Source: Chlamydoabsidia padenii
Lineage: Eukaryota; Mucoromycota; Mucoromycetes; Mucorales; Cunninghamellaceae
Length of the DNA stretch: 64,000 bases
Reading direction: 5' to 3'
Assembly: GCA_025330725.1 (NCBI GenBank)
Contig: JAIWND010000024.1
Coordinates: forward strand, 310,001 to 374,000
The position numbers were made by a program, and so were the translations under genes. Positions 1 through 10,889 of this stretch are shown here, in pieces. The notes below the pieces were generated by a model. The model saw only the letters and a program-made list of their open reading frames with translations. It searched no databases and was not told the DNA's origin. Numbering within the stretch: position 1 is the stretch's first letter; each line of letters begins with the position of its first letter.

Positions 1-697
1 TTTCGCGCCTGGTAAACAAGTAATGTTACATATCCAAACCATGATGATATTAGTGTTTGATGACTTTACCTTGAGATGTCATATACTATCATCACAAAAA
101 AAAAATGCACATGTTAGTGATAATCCCAATATAATGCAATTTTAGTGTACACCTACCTAATAGAGCCCCAGCTGCACCGCGATAGTAGCTCTGTCAATAC
201 GAGAGTTATAAAACAATCAGTAAGACATCATCGTCACTACAGGTCACCCCCCTTTTTTCATCAGTCTTACCTGTGTGATACTTCGGAAGCTTTCTTGTCC
301 AGCCTAAGCCAGATAATGTTAATATAATCAACACAATTCAACTCTCTTTTTTGACTTACTGTGTCCCATATTTGTAGTTTGATTTGCTTGTCGTCCACTG
401 TTATGAATCGTGTTCCGAATTCGACACTATACAAAGAGTTAAAAACAAAAACGAGTTCGCGTTGGAATCTATTGTGTTATCCCTTTTAATATGCATGTAC
501 TTACCCAATGGTCAATTCACGACCAGCATTGAATCGTTTGTCGGTAAATTGTATCAAGAGGCAAGACTACAGTCACCACAAAAAAACGTAAACAATAAAG
601 TCAGTAATGGGTTCACAAACAATAGGGCCCCCGTTTCATTCAGATCGATTGCATACCTTTCCAACACCTTGTATAAACATAAAAGTGTTAATTCATT

Positions 698-722
698 GAG
701 AGAGAGAGAGAGAGAGAGAGAG
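698..722. repeat. (GA)n microsatellite
   Basis: About 12 uninterrupted GA dinucleotides are visible directly in the sequence. No coding role is apparent. Confidence 0.9.
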
Positions 723-981
723 TATGATGTTAGTGAATATCGATTGATTTCTTTCTCTCTACACGTTACCTGAATCACCAACAATGATATACTATGTTAA
801 AAAGTGGAGTAGATATTGTTAGTTATATCAGTTAGTAGTCTTGGGTTGAGTGTTATCACTTTTTACCTTTATAATATAGTTGTAGCTTGACATGATAAAA
901 AGTGAGAGTATAAAAAGATGTTCAAAAGGGGGTTAGAATGGAAGGAAGAGGTGAAAGAAAGACGGCGTTGAAATTTTAAAT

Positions 982-1009
982 GGCGGTATTTAAATATTGA
1001 AATCCCAGC
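982..1009. promoter_or_regulatory. Recurrent GCGGGATTT-type motif, variant pair
   Basis: GGCGGTATTTAAA is followed within a few bases by GAAATCCCAGC, a partial copy in the opposite orientation. It lies about 180-210 bp upstream of the start at 1191 and resembles the motif found upstream of many genes in this window. A promoter role is inferred from position only. Confidence 0.4.
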
Positions 1010-1190
1010 ACCGAAAGAAGGATAATAATGTTACGTTCCTGCGAACAATGGTGCCACTTTTTTTTGCTGACAACTTGGAACCATGGGTTAATTATTCATG
1101 TATATCTTCACATAAAAGAGCTCCATCTTTTCACTTTTTATATACTGTCTCTTCTTTTGTCTGTGAAACTACTCGGTGGTTGATCTCAGC

Positions 1191-2456
1191 ATGGATTCCG
1201 CTGACTATTTAGCTTATAAACCTTTTTCTCGACGTTTGATTGCAATTCGCGCTGAAGAAATTGAAGAATTTACCATGTATAGTGAAAAGTACTTGACCAT
1301 TGAGAAAGAAGCCCGAGCCATCTTACAAAATATAGATGACAAGTCTGTCATGGAAAAGATGATTGATCGCGCTATCCTTTTCACTTACCTCCACTTCCGC
1401 ACCATCATGTCACTCACCGTGCTGTTCCATAGGGTGGAACATAAAGACTGCATTCGTTCTTTATTTTCGAGTGTACTTTATACACGCTCCAAACATCATC
1501 ATCCCATGTTAATTCTCATCCTTCGACGTTTCATGGTAGGGAGGTTTTCGGAGAAGGGAATTTAAACTGATCTTTTTTTTTTTTGGGTAGAATGAAGGGT
1601 TAATTGATGAAATAGACTGTGCCATGAACTTCAATGGTCGGACTTTGAAAGCACTTGATGTGATTCCATGCATGAATTGGTTTGATCGACGTGTTAAGCA
1701 TTGGCAAAAAACGATTAAGTGCGTAAATTCCGAATCCCGCCATCAACTAACGTCTCGTCAAGTCAAAGGTATAACAGCTTCCAATCATTAAGCCATCAAG
1801 CCAAGAGAATAGCTTATCATTACTTATTGGAATCAAGTATTAAGAGTGATAACATTGTTTATGGCTACCTCATTTTACCTCTCACTCAAGTCCTTCAATA
1901 TAGAGAACTTTTCTGCTCCTATCTGCGTTAGTGGAGATCTCTCTCTTTTTCTTTTTCCCCCTTATTAAGTTCTATTTTAGGTATGGGTATCGAGGCATCT
2001 ACGGTATTCCAAGTGATATTAGACTTTTTGATGAATGAAATCGAGCATAATCACTTGTTTTGGCTTCACTTGATTGAACAGTGTAGTGGTGATTTGGCTT
2101 TACCACCTGCGACGTTCATCAAGTTGGTTGGGACGGCACTCCATCAATTGGTCAATAATCGGTACGCCATCAATACCAATGCCTACAAGAAAAGAAAAAG
2201 TACCGCTATGCATGATGAGAGGCTGCGCAAGAAACGCCAGGTTGGTGGATTGCCTGAGGAGAACGATCAGAAAAAGGAGGATGGCCACGAAGATGATAAT
2301 GAACAAAAGAGTACTGACAACAATATTCAGGAAAATAATAATCAGACTGGCGACAATGAAAATAATGAGATCAACAAGAATAGTGTCATTCCTGAGGAAA
2401 AAGAACCTGATGACAAAAAGGAAACGGGAGAAAAGAAAAAAACCTTCTACAAGTGA
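1191..2456 (+). CDS. Unrecognised protein with acidic/lysine-rich C-terminal tail
   Basis: Four exons join in frame: 1191-1535, 1591-1768, 1813-1926 and 1981-2456, giving about 370 residues. All three introns are GT-AG (second only about 44 nt; first and third acceptors T-rich). The start at 1191 (MDSADYLAYK) is preferred; an in-frame ATG at 1176 is also possible. The first roughly 285 residues look helical and hydrophobic-rich, with no signal peptide and no motif I can name. The last roughly 85 residues are low complexity: a basic stretch (residues RLRKKRQ), then long runs of E, D, N and K, as in nuclear proteins. I do not recognise the family and assign no function. The smooth phase agreement across three introns and the loss of compositional bias inside the exons are the evidence that this is a real gene. 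Confidence 0.65.
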
Positions 2457-2899
2457 TCAATTTAGAAAATGAAGAATACAATGTGCATACTGTTTGAAGA
2501 ATCAAGTACCTTGTGATTTTTTTTTTAAAAACAAAGAAACTACATGATAGAATAAAAAGGTGTTAGAAGACAAAGCATTTGCCATATAAGACCAATCCCA
2601 TTTTGCATTAATCGGCGTTTCAATTGAAATCCCGACAATGGAGTTTACAAGAGATGATACACAAGGATTTTATTTAAAAAAGATACAAGAGACACAAAAA
2701 ATTACAATAAAGATTAAATAAAGATAAATTTTCAATTTATGATAAGTATACTATACTAAAAAGTGATCGAATCAAAAAAGAGGGAATCATGATACAGTAG
2801 TCTAAAAAGTGATGATGTACTCAAGAGTAGAATGAGAGTACCATCCAGTCAGACTTGTTAGGTAGATTGCGAATTCCAGCAGCAACCAATAATTATGAT
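2457..2899. other. Intergenic region
   Basis: No gene is visible. The stretch is the 3' flank of the plus-strand gene ending at 2456 and the 3' side of the helicase pseudogene on the minus strand. It includes a partial copy of the recurrent motif (TGAAATCCCGAC, 2625-2635). Confidence 0.5.
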
Positions 2900-4035
2900 G
2901 TCGATCGCATCCAAGAGCATATGCTATGTTTTAGCACCGTCCTTGGTTATAATGGCACCATGTATGTTTGTGCAATCATCGTTCATGACAATGTTGATTA
3001 CCACACTTTTACGACCAAACCATCCTGAGCACCCGATCCTATGGATGTGGTTTTCTTAATTGTCCAGTGAACCATAGTTAAACACACACACACACATATT
3101 AGTTGATGGATGATTAGTTTTATACATTTACTTGATAACAAATGACACTTGTTGCACATCAATGCCATGTGTCCTACGCGTTATTTTTACCTTTCAACTT
3201 GGCTGAATTCATTTATAATAGCATCACATTCCTTTTGAGACATTCCACCATGCATTGCTGATACAGTAAAATTGACTTCCCGCATCTTTTCCGTTAACCA
3301 GCCCACCTATATATATAAAGATAGAAAGAAGAGTTAATATATCCATATGGCTGACTTTTCTTGGTTTTTCTTCTTCTTACCTTTCGGAGAGTATTACAAA
3401 AGGTGACAGCTTGCGTGATAATCGAAGTGTCACACAAAGTATCGAATTTCCATTCTTCTTGTCCTATCGCCACAAACAACTACTTGATGACTTCCAAAGT
3501 CAATTCATCCCGTTTCACCAAGATTCGAATAGGATCTGTCATAAAGTGTTGGGTCAATGTGAGCGCATAAAGTGGCAGATAATACGACGACTTGAGTAGA
3601 GGATGGAAAGTGGCGATAAATGTCATCAATGTGATCCTTTGGAATCCCACGTTGAGTAGTTCGTCGGCTTTGTCCAAGGTCAGCATTTTTGATGTACTGT
3701 GTGTGCGCATACTTTTTTGTCGAACTGTATCGTAAACATGACCAGGTGTACTCGGTTCCACATGTATACCACTTTCCAGTCGACGGATATCTTTGTTTTG
3801 CTTTTGTTTTTTTACCTTTGCCACGTTAAGATCCAGTTCAATGAGTTTCAATAGAGAGTCGGTCATCATCAGTATGACGTCGCCCATTACCACAGAATCA
3901 GTTGCCAGTTGTGAAGAAGACCAGTGGAGGGAGAATCCAAGTTGCGTGTTCATTCGTTTGTTATTGGGATTTGCACAGTTGAATGGCTTGAGACCAGTAG
4001 GGTTTATAATCCATCGTCAGTGATGCAGGATGGTC
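2900..4035 (-). pseudogene. Decayed eIF4A-III/FAL1-type DEAD-box helicase copy
   Basis: The minus strand contains, in family order, pieces of an eIF4A3/FAL1 helicase. These include a degenerate TPGRVYD block (3700s), LDKADELLNVGF in place of the DEAD-box LDEADEML..GF, FMTDPIRILVKRDELTLE (near 3500), [10 protein letters not shown] and TQAVTFCNT (3400s), [19 protein letters not shown] (3230-3310), GIDVQQVSFVI (3150) and HIHRIGCSGWFGRK (near 3020). An in-frame TAG stands where the family has Q (IKQFF), a TAA sits inside the NREN block, part of LYDTL is missing, and motif I (Walker A) is absent. An intron-like GT...AG still separates the RKV and WLTEK blocks, so this is a decayed gene copy rather than a processed one. 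Helicase function is not expected. It shares the odd LDLNV peptide with the second copy at 11.0 kb. Confidence 0.85.
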
Positions 4036-4134
4036 ATAACATCGCCACGTTAAAAAAGAAGAGTGATCAAGAGGAGCGAGTAAAGTTGAAAAAGAGGGAT
4101 AGGAAAGATTTTGATTTTTGTAGCCACCTGTGAT

Positions 4135-4149
4135 TTTTCAAATCCCGCC
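4135..4149 (-). promoter_or_regulatory. Recurrent promoter motif GGCGGGATTTGAAAA
   Basis: Read on the minus strand this is an exact GGCGGGATTTGAAAA, followed by AATCACA. It sits about 100 bp upstream of the 5' end of the decayed helicase copy, on its sense strand. The same extended version occurs upstream of the secreted-protein gene at 29935-29949. Confidence 0.55.
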
Positions 4150-4203
4150 GACTCCCCGGCATACCATGAAGATCTTGACAAAAACGACCAAATTCACACT
4201 TGT

Positions 4204-4381
4204 TCACTTCTTTTGAAAGCCAGAGCACTTCTTTTTCATACAGGTCACTTCTTTTTCAGCTTGGGCACTTCTTTTTGAAAGTCAGAGCACTTCTTTTTCA
4301 TACAGGTCTTTTTTTTTAAAAGTCAGAGCACTTCTTTTTAAAGTCAGAGCACTTCTTTTTCAGCTTGGGCACTTCTTTTTC
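4204..4381. repeat. Interspersed CACTTCTTTT minisatellite
   Basis: Eight copies of CACTTCTTTT lie within about 180 bp. They are separated by a small set of recurring spacers (GAAAGTCAGAG, CATACAGGT, CAGCTTGGG), so the array is a mosaic of two or three higher-order units rather than a simple tandem. No open frame crosses it. Confidence 0.85.
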
Positions 4382-4699
4382 GCATGGTTTCGGAGCGTGA
4401 AAAATCAAAAAAGGCACTGATGAAAAAAAAAAAAATCCTCTCCCCTTTCTTCCCTCACCCCTTAATCCTCTTAATTACTCACCTTCAACATGATGGCTTG
4501 ACTATACTGTATCATTGACGATGGATTAATAAGCCTATTGGTTTCAAGAAATTCACCGTGCGAACCTAATTACTTAACGAATACTCAACTGTGGTGTTCC
4601 TCCACTTATCCTTATGTTAATACGGAGCTTACAATGATTGGAACGTAAAAATAGGCGAAGATGAATGAAATAGATGATGAAGCAACTGGCTCTATGATG

Positions 4700-5115
4700 A
4701 TGCGGGTGGACAAATGTTTTTAATAGCTGATTCAAATTGAAAAAAAAGGTAATATGAGCAAAAAGAAAAGAATTGGGTGGTAAAATAGACTTGGTCATTC
4801 AGTTTGTGGATCAGCACCCTCACCAAGACTTTGGCACCAATACCTTTTCTCTCTCTCTCTCTCTCTCTTTTCTTGTATGTTTAGGTGGAATAAAAGCTAT
4901 ATATCAACTCCTTGTGCTCTGACTGCATATTGGCGATTGGCAAATTTATATTTTGGCTGATACAAACTGGGGAAAAGGTAAAATATGCAAAAGAAAAAGA
5001 AAAAAAAAGCGTGGTAATGTAGACAAGATTAATCTGCTTTTGGATTAATATTCTCATCAAGTCTTTGGTACTGATACCCTATTTTTTTTTCTCTTTTGTA
5101 GGTTTAGGTGTAGGA
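4700..5115. repeat. Diverged tandem duplication, about 230-bp spacing
   Basis: The segments at about 4705-4885 and 4945-5112 align along their length. Both run from GCTGAT.CAAA through an A-rich GGTAA(A)ATATG block, a GTGGTAA.GTAGAC block and a TC.CCAAGNCTTTGG block to a pyrimidine tract and GTTTAGGTG. The two copies differ at many sites, so the duplication is old. Confidence 0.7.
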
Positions 5116-5119
5116 GGAT

Positions 5120-5710
5120 CGATGGTTCAAATACCAGCAAACATAGGCAGTAGTAACAAATACTATTCATCCACAGCTATCCATTTATCTAAAAGCCACG
5201 TGCAGCAATAATTGATACAACCTCCCTTCTCAACATATCTTAAGCATCACGAAATACCACCGATCGTGTTTTTACATGCGAACGGCGCGGTTTCCCTTGA
5301 TGAAAGTAAAATCACATCAACATCCTCAGCGAACAGATTCAATTGGTATGTGCGGGGAAAATTGGAATATCTCATCACTTGACAACCATCACACTACGAA
5401 AACTCTTACCTTCACGAACATCTTATTGACATTGGAGCCTCGACGGATATGAAAATGGCAACATGTCTTTTTTGAGTGATGATCGAATATTGGATTTGGA
5501 TTGTCACAATGAAACATTGTCGGTGATATTGGTCTTTGGCGGCTTCATTGATCTCTCTTCACACATATCTCTGTAGTTTAATTCCTCCCCCTTCCCCTTC
5601 CCCTTACCATAGTATAGATATGGTTCTAGTTTTAAATATAATAAAAAATAATCATCTCTGTATGTAATACTTTATAACAGGACTTTGTGCGATTTGTAGG
5701 ATAGAGAGTG
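5120..5710. repeat. Dispersed sequence related to 39.1-40.0 kb
   Basis: ATACCAGCAAACATAGGCAG (5127) matches ATACCAGCAAACACAGGCAG near 39475. The ATAGTATAGA...ACTTTATA..AGGACTTTGTG end block (5600-5695) matches 39898-40003. Both copies are broken in all frames. They look like remnants of one element or gene family. Confidence 0.55.
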
Positions 5711-6197
5711 ACTATAGAGGCAGGTGTAATATAACATGTCCCCAAACAATCCAATCTTCAAATCCCACCTTCTCATATTTAATACCCGCTTTGCATGATT
5801 TCCCCCTCTCCTTTCATTACACAGAAAGGATGACCATTTGTAGAATCGTAAACATTACATACAATGACAAAAAGTGTATAAACTCCATCAATAAAAACAT
5901 ACCTTTTTATACTACACTACAAAAAAGAATAAAAAAGAGGACAATAGACAGCCTTTATTGTTTGTAAAAATAAAAATAAAATGTAAAGTATAACGCAGTA
6001 ATGAATAGATGGTGGAAGGACAAATGTAACACATAATGGAATAACAAAGGATATAAAAAAAGGGGGGGGGTAAAGTAATCAAGTAAATGTGCTAAAAGTA
6101 TTGGTGATATACTTGGAGGCCACTTCATTCGCAGTACCAAAGAGATATTTCAACCCATCCGCCAATTTTTCGAGTTTTTGGTTCAAATCCACGTTGC

Positions 6198-7504
6198 CTA
6201 GAATAGTAATAGTATCATCATCAGGACCAAAGAGACAAAGGATATCAGCCACCAGTGCTTTAGGTTGCCCGGAGCAGGAGTCATGAGAGTCGTTGTCCAA
6301 AGTCCAGGATATCTTGTTTGGATGGCGGTTGGAGGCATGGATGTCGGTAGAGCAGAGCCTTTGATTTTACCAAATGCTTCACAAAATACATCAACAGGTT
6401 TGGTTCGTCCGTATACTTCAATGGTGTTGAGAATGATTGCTTGATTGTTGCCAGTGTTGATAAGAATTGCACCAGCTAATACCATTGCTGAAAAAAAGCG
6501 AAATTGAGGAAAGAATTCCCAGTCAGAGTTCAGTAAGTTGCAAACGCGTTCCGAGATTTCGACATAGTTTCGTTGAGAGAGTAGGGTGTTGTATGGCGAC
6601 ATGTTGATGAAGTTTTTCAGATCGCTAACCACTTCAGGAAGACACTGCACACACAACGCACCTTTGTCCGCCATATCAGAGTATAATCGTTTTTTGGGGA
6701 TAATCGGCTTGATGTGCTGATGACTGCTGACAAGTTTGTTGATAATATATGGACTTGTGAGGGCATTATGTTCAATACCTTGACTATCAGTGATTGCAAT
6801 TGGTTGTAAGGCAAGACTTTCCACAATACACATTGACTTGATTTTTTCTTCCTGGGATGCGTGTTCTTGTTGACAGCAGTACAATACAGCTTCATCATAG
6901 TTTCGTGGTGTCTGTGTTGTTGTTGTTGGTGGTGGTGTTGTTGTTGCTGATGATGTTGGTGCTGCTGCTTGTGTTGTTGCTGTTGTTGAGGCTGGTGTTG
7001 GTGTTGACGATTGTGTTGATACCAGTGTCTGTGTTGATGTTGGTGCTGCTGCCTGTGTTGTAGCGATATCGGCGGAACCAATGGTAAATACTACGTCCGG
7101 TAGAAGGATTGGAGACTCCACAATATCATCACTGTAACATACAAACGAAAAAAAAAAAAAGGAAAGGTTAGTCTGGAAAAATAAACAAGAAGGCAGAGAA
7201 GGATTGCTTACCTGTTTTCTATATCATTGGGAATGTGGAGGCCAACATGATCTTTCAGTTCAGAGAGAGAGTTGTAGTGCTCCGTACAAGAAGAACACAG
7301 GAATCGGATTTCGGTTGCGTCCCTTTCGTGAGCAACAAACACGTCAGATCCATGGGCTTTGGGTCGTGCGCCGCGTATGCCTATAGGAAGGGTAAGGTCA
7401 TGGGAGATTCGTAGATGATCACGAACCTTACTTTTGCTGGAGGAAGTTTGTTCACAACCAACGTAAAAGCAACGAAGTACTAAAAACAGTGCCCGACAGG
7501 TCAT
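6198..7504 (-). CDS. C2H2 zinc-finger protein with Thr/Ala/Pro-rich linker
   Basis: Exon 1 (7504-7212) and exon 2 (7131 downward) join in phase 2 through a GT-AG intron. Exon 1 encodes two zinc-finger-like units: CFYVGC followed by HLRISH (C-x4-C...H-x4-H), and FLCSSC followed by HVGLH (C-x2-C...H-x4-H). A low-complexity linker follows, rich in TTQAAAPTS repeats, then about 230 residues of ordered sequence with no domain I can name. The likely role is DNA binding or an unknown function in the nucleus. The frame stops at 6198 with a hydrophobic tail. However, a different frame at 6300-6079 continues with a protein-like sequence (LVADILCLFGPDDD...), so the real C-terminus may lie there, reached by an unseen intron or lost by a frameshift. 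A 70-base A run on the plus strand begins 15 bases before the ATG. Confidence 0.6.
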
Positions 7505-7511
7505 ATATGTA

Positions 7512-7518
<7 letters not shown>

Positions 7519-7588
<70 letters not shown>
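7519..7588. repeat. 70-base A homopolymer
   Basis: An uninterrupted A run on the plus strand (T on the sense strand of the zinc-finger gene) ends 15 bp upstream of that gene's ATG. Its exact length is likely unstable and subject to sequencing error. Confidence 0.9.
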
Positions 7589-7591
<3 letters not shown>

Positions 7592-7648
7592 AGAAGTGGA
7601 AGGGCAATAAAAACTCTGCTGTCTCCTGGGTCACCATAAAATGTAAAT

Positions 7649-7662
7649 GACGGGATTTAAAA
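7649..7662 (+). promoter_or_regulatory. Recurrent motif, GACGGGATTTAAAA
   Basis: This is a near-match to the consensus, about 145 bp upstream of the zinc-finger gene but on the opposite strand to it. A second copy (TTGAAATCCCGC) lies at 7906-7917 and a third (TCGGGATTTAAAA) at 8207-8220. Confidence 0.4.
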
Positions 7663-9623
7663 TATCTTTTATTGATTGGTTGAAAAATCGGAATGGATCA
7701 AAGTCAACAACGCAGTAATGAATTACTTTTAAGACTTATCAATTCATAAAGGAGGGGAAAAAAGAAGCTTCGTCATGCGTGCCCCGATTTCACCTTTTTT
7801 CGCAATATTAAAATAAATAAATAAATAGTTAACACAATTTGAATCGGTTTATAAAAGCGAAAAGAGGGGTTGTTGTTATCGGGTTTTAAACATTTGTTAT
7901 GCATATTGAAATCCCGCTTTCCTTGGTCATTCTTCATCCATCTCCTCATCAAAAGGGGAAAAAAGAATAAACATTAAGTTGACATTAATTGGATAGCTTA
8001 GGAATTTGAAAAAATGTCTTTTGGCATGAGCACATCCATTTTTTTTCTCAGAAACAACCGTTTGACTTGATTTAGATTTCTATAGACGCAGAATTCAAAT
8101 CCATTGACACTAACAGGTTTCTTTTTCTCAAATTACATTAATCAATACCGAGGAAAGTGGTAATAACTGAAAGTTTACAATGAGAGAAAATGACGCAGGG
8201 AATACTGTCGGGATTTAAAAGTATATATTTTTTGATCCCCCTTTTTTTTTTCCTACGCCTTCTCTTTTCTTCTTCTTTTTGATACATTTGCATCGCTAAC
8301 ACCAACATCAAAAACAACAACATAGCAGTTTACAGGTAACTCAAAAGGTATGTTGTTTAAAGTTGTAGTTTGTTATAATATCGACGCGATAGCTAACCTT
8401 ACTTTTTTAGTATGTGATAGAGAAAAGGCGAAACCCCTATTCAAGCGACATGGGTAACACGATGACTGGTAAAATTTGGGTTCTGTTTACCACTCACCAT
8501 TAACAAAACTACTTCTTCTCTCAAGCAACAATAGTAGGGGTTCGTCAAACGTGGTGGGTACCCTTCAACGTCCCATACACTTCTCCGCATACACTCAACA
8601 ACGGGTATTAGTATAAAGTACAAGCAAAAAACAACTGGTGATTAACACATTTGTCTCTTTTTACCTGTTGGTTGGCTGTCTTGACAATTAGAAACTATCA
8701 ACAACTTGAACACTTTACACCTATTGACTCATGAATCAAAAGCTCCAAGTTATAAAAAAGGGGTTTTACACGCACAAGGACAATTACAATACAAGATATA
8801 TTTAAACGGGCATCAAACTAGCATACTCCAAGGTAACATGAAAATAAAAGCAATAACAATGTAATAATACTCAACTTGATTATGTATAGAGTGTATGCAG
8901 GGAACATGAAGGCAGTGGGTGGATTCTATTTATGGCAACAAAAAAAAAAAAAAGAGCCTTCTTCTTTTACAATGACGCCGCAAACATCACCAACTACATA
9001 ATCGCATGTATTGATGGAAGGGACTCTTCACCAACAGATAAGTAAACTATACAATTAAAGATATATACTGACCCTTCCCACTTTTTTGTTTTGCCAGGTA
9101 CCTCTGATCGGCGGGCACAACGTTATACTCTTTTGGTCATTATTATACAAGTCATCCTCTACGATCAATAATTCTATGAAAAAGATGAATCTCAGGATTG
9201 CTGATACTATGTCGACTCAACATCAATACTGGGCTTCTCATCGAACTGGTACAACAATGCAGCACTACACCCTTTAACAATAATCATCAATGGTTGCAGT
9301 AACAAAGACAACATTGATTTCCCCAACAAATAAGATCATCCAATCAAGACAGGAACCTCTCGATAGGAAGTTTTCAGCAAATAACTTTCTCTCTTGACGA
9401 TAAACAACATTAGAAGAAACCGTAGCAGGACGTAGGCGACATCGTGTCTTGTTCCAAACCTGGATCTGCTAGCGAATGGGTTGTGCTGGTAAAGCGGGAT
9501 ATCTGGTATGTTGAAGCATTATTGTGGATCTACCTATTCTCAAGCTTGTTGCATTCGCCACCAGTTACGGCGCTCCATTTGATTCTTGGGGATGGATCAT
9601 GATGAACAATGTTTATGGGTACT

Positions 9624-9862
9624 TTATTGTAAGTAAAGAAAAAAAAAACATGAAAAGACAATGTTACTAATCACCCTTCTTGTTCTTGTTGAAGGCTTGT
9701 CTTCATGCATTATGGTTGGGCTTTCTTCCTTAATTGTTGTCTCTGGTGTTTTGTGATCTCTCTTTGTTTCTAGTACGTGAAGTAAGTAAAGAAAAAGAAA
9801 AAACAAGAAAAGACAAGGTTATTAATCACATTTCTTCTGGTTGTAGGCTTTGGCTTCTTGTT
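9624..9862. repeat. Tandem duplication of an intron-like segment
   Basis: GTAAGTAAAGAAAA, A-rich sequence, AAAAGACAA.GTTA.TAATCAC, TTCTT...GTTG.AGGCTT occurs at about 9629-9696 and again at about 9781-9855. Each unit begins with a perfect donor (GTAAGT) and ends with an acceptor-like AGG, so an intron and its flanks appear to have been duplicated. The surrounding exons are not recognisable. Confidence 0.65.
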
Positions 9863-9991
9863 GGTTGTTGCATACTTGTTTTATGTAATGTGACAAGGAA
9901 TGACGTAAATGACAAGATCTTCTCCAACACCTACTTGGAACGACGACGACGGATAAGATTTCCAACTTTTGCAATGCAAGCACAGTAATGG

Positions 9992-10141
9992 ATGGCAAGA
10001 TACGAATCTCTGGATGGATTCTTTGGCTACGCTCCTCTGGAAATGGTGGAAGAACTACAAGCTGTATTGGAAGGGCAAGCTTTTAGTTGGTATACTCGGC
10101 TAGAACGTACTATCAAGATGGACTGGGTGGCACTGAAATAG
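9992..10141 (+). pseudogene. Possible retroelement gag-like fragment
   Basis: A 49-residue frame (MARYESLDGFFGYAPLEM, then LEGQAFSWYTRLERTIKMDW) resembles Ty3-type gag in its pattern of a short helix, an LxGxAxxWY block and a following charged helix. The frame upstream is closed by a stop directly before it. No reverse transcriptase or LTR is recognised nearby. The family call rests on this pattern only. Confidence 0.3.
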
Positions 10142-10517
10142 ATGCATGTTATGGCGGCTGTTGACGAATTCAAGTTAATCCAAACAAGAAAAAATGGCAA
10201 TTGGTGAACTGACTTTATTATATTATTACTATAGTGTTTATTATATTGTCAAATCGTGTTGGTTATTATCCCATATCTCTCCATAGACCATTTATTATGA
10301 ATATCTAATAAAATCACTTATCTTATTCACTACCCTTTACTGTCTTATAACGTGACAGGACTGATGAATTTTTGACGTACAACAAATTACCCAATTAACT
10401 AACATGGTTTTTTGCTGGGCTTCTCATTCCCATGTATGGATTTGAAGACTTTTTAATATATGTATACAATATCATAACCTTTATGCATCTATATGTTTTG
10501 ACTCCATCTGCACGTCT

Positions 10518-10588
10518 TGATTTTATCTGTATGTCTTTTATTAATCTATGTCTTAATTTTATCTGTATGTCTTTTGTTGATCTATGTG
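10518..10588. repeat. 36-bp tandem repeat, also present near 56.4 kb
   Basis: Two copies of a unit with the core TTTTATCTGTATGTCTTTT are followed by a GTGTACTATATGTGTTGCTACTGCC-like stretch. Single-copy versions of both parts occur in the same order at 56432-56525, which shows a shared dispersed element. Confidence 0.75.
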
Positions 10589-10796
10589 TGTACTATATGT
10601 GTTGCTACTGCCTCTGCCGCCTGTGTTGCCCTGTCACCATTGTTTATATGTACACCTTGGTGGCACCAATATCGGATCTATACACATTTCGACATTGTGG
10701 TATTGACCTGTAGCCACCCATAACCACTATATCCATCTATGTAGACAAAAGTCTATTTGGGATGAAATAACGGCGCCCGATTCATGCAAACAAGAA

Positions 10797-10810
10797 GCGG
10801 GATTTGAATA
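10797..10810 (+). promoter_or_regulatory. Recurrent motif GCGGGATTTGAATA
   Basis: An exact GCGGGATTTGAA on the plus strand, at the 3' end of the second helicase pseudogene. No plus-strand gene follows it closely, so its meaning here is unclear. Confidence 0.4.
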
Positions 10811-10889
10811 TCAAAATGGCGCTCTTTTTTAAAAAGACAAGAGACATGTTTTTAAAAAAATGATTTATTATCAAGTTCGTTTAAACAAA

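Larger units (their letters stand above)
1..1190. other. Upstream region without a recognised gene
   Basis: I see no open frame here with a recognisable domain or a convincing exon structure. The stretch holds short open frames of low-complexity composition, a (GA)n tract at 698-722 and a promoter-type motif near 982-1009. It is probably intergenic plus the 5' flank of the gene starting at 1191. Confidence 0.5.
4400..6197. other. Gene-free region with diverged duplications
   Basis: No intact gene is visible. The region contains a diverged tandem duplication (4700-5115), a stretch resembling 39.1-40.0 kb (5120-5710), and the 3' flank of the zinc-finger gene. A second frame at 6300-6079 on the minus strand could be its displaced C-terminus. 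GT/AG pairs with T-rich acceptors, such as the GTAAAA at 4977 and the TTGTAG near 5100, suggest the remains of an intron-bearing gene. Confidence 0.5.
7640..10796. other. 3.1-kb gene-poor region
   Basis: No intact gene is recognised. The stretch contains three copies of the recurrent motif (7649-7662, 7906-7917, 8207-8220), an intron-like tandem duplication (9624-9862), a possible gag-like frame (9992-10141), and a 36-bp tandem repeat (10518-10588) shared with 56.4 kb. Isolated open frames such as 8623-8441 on the minus strand show no recognisable domain. Confidence 0.5.

Noticed and set aside
5419..5450. LIDIGASTD, retropepsin-like site
   Set aside because: Only nine residues match and the frame closes quickly; kept only as a remark on possible retroelement origin.
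8441..8623. Minus-strand 60-codon open frame
   Set aside because: No domain, no splice partner and no upstream start context; probably chance.
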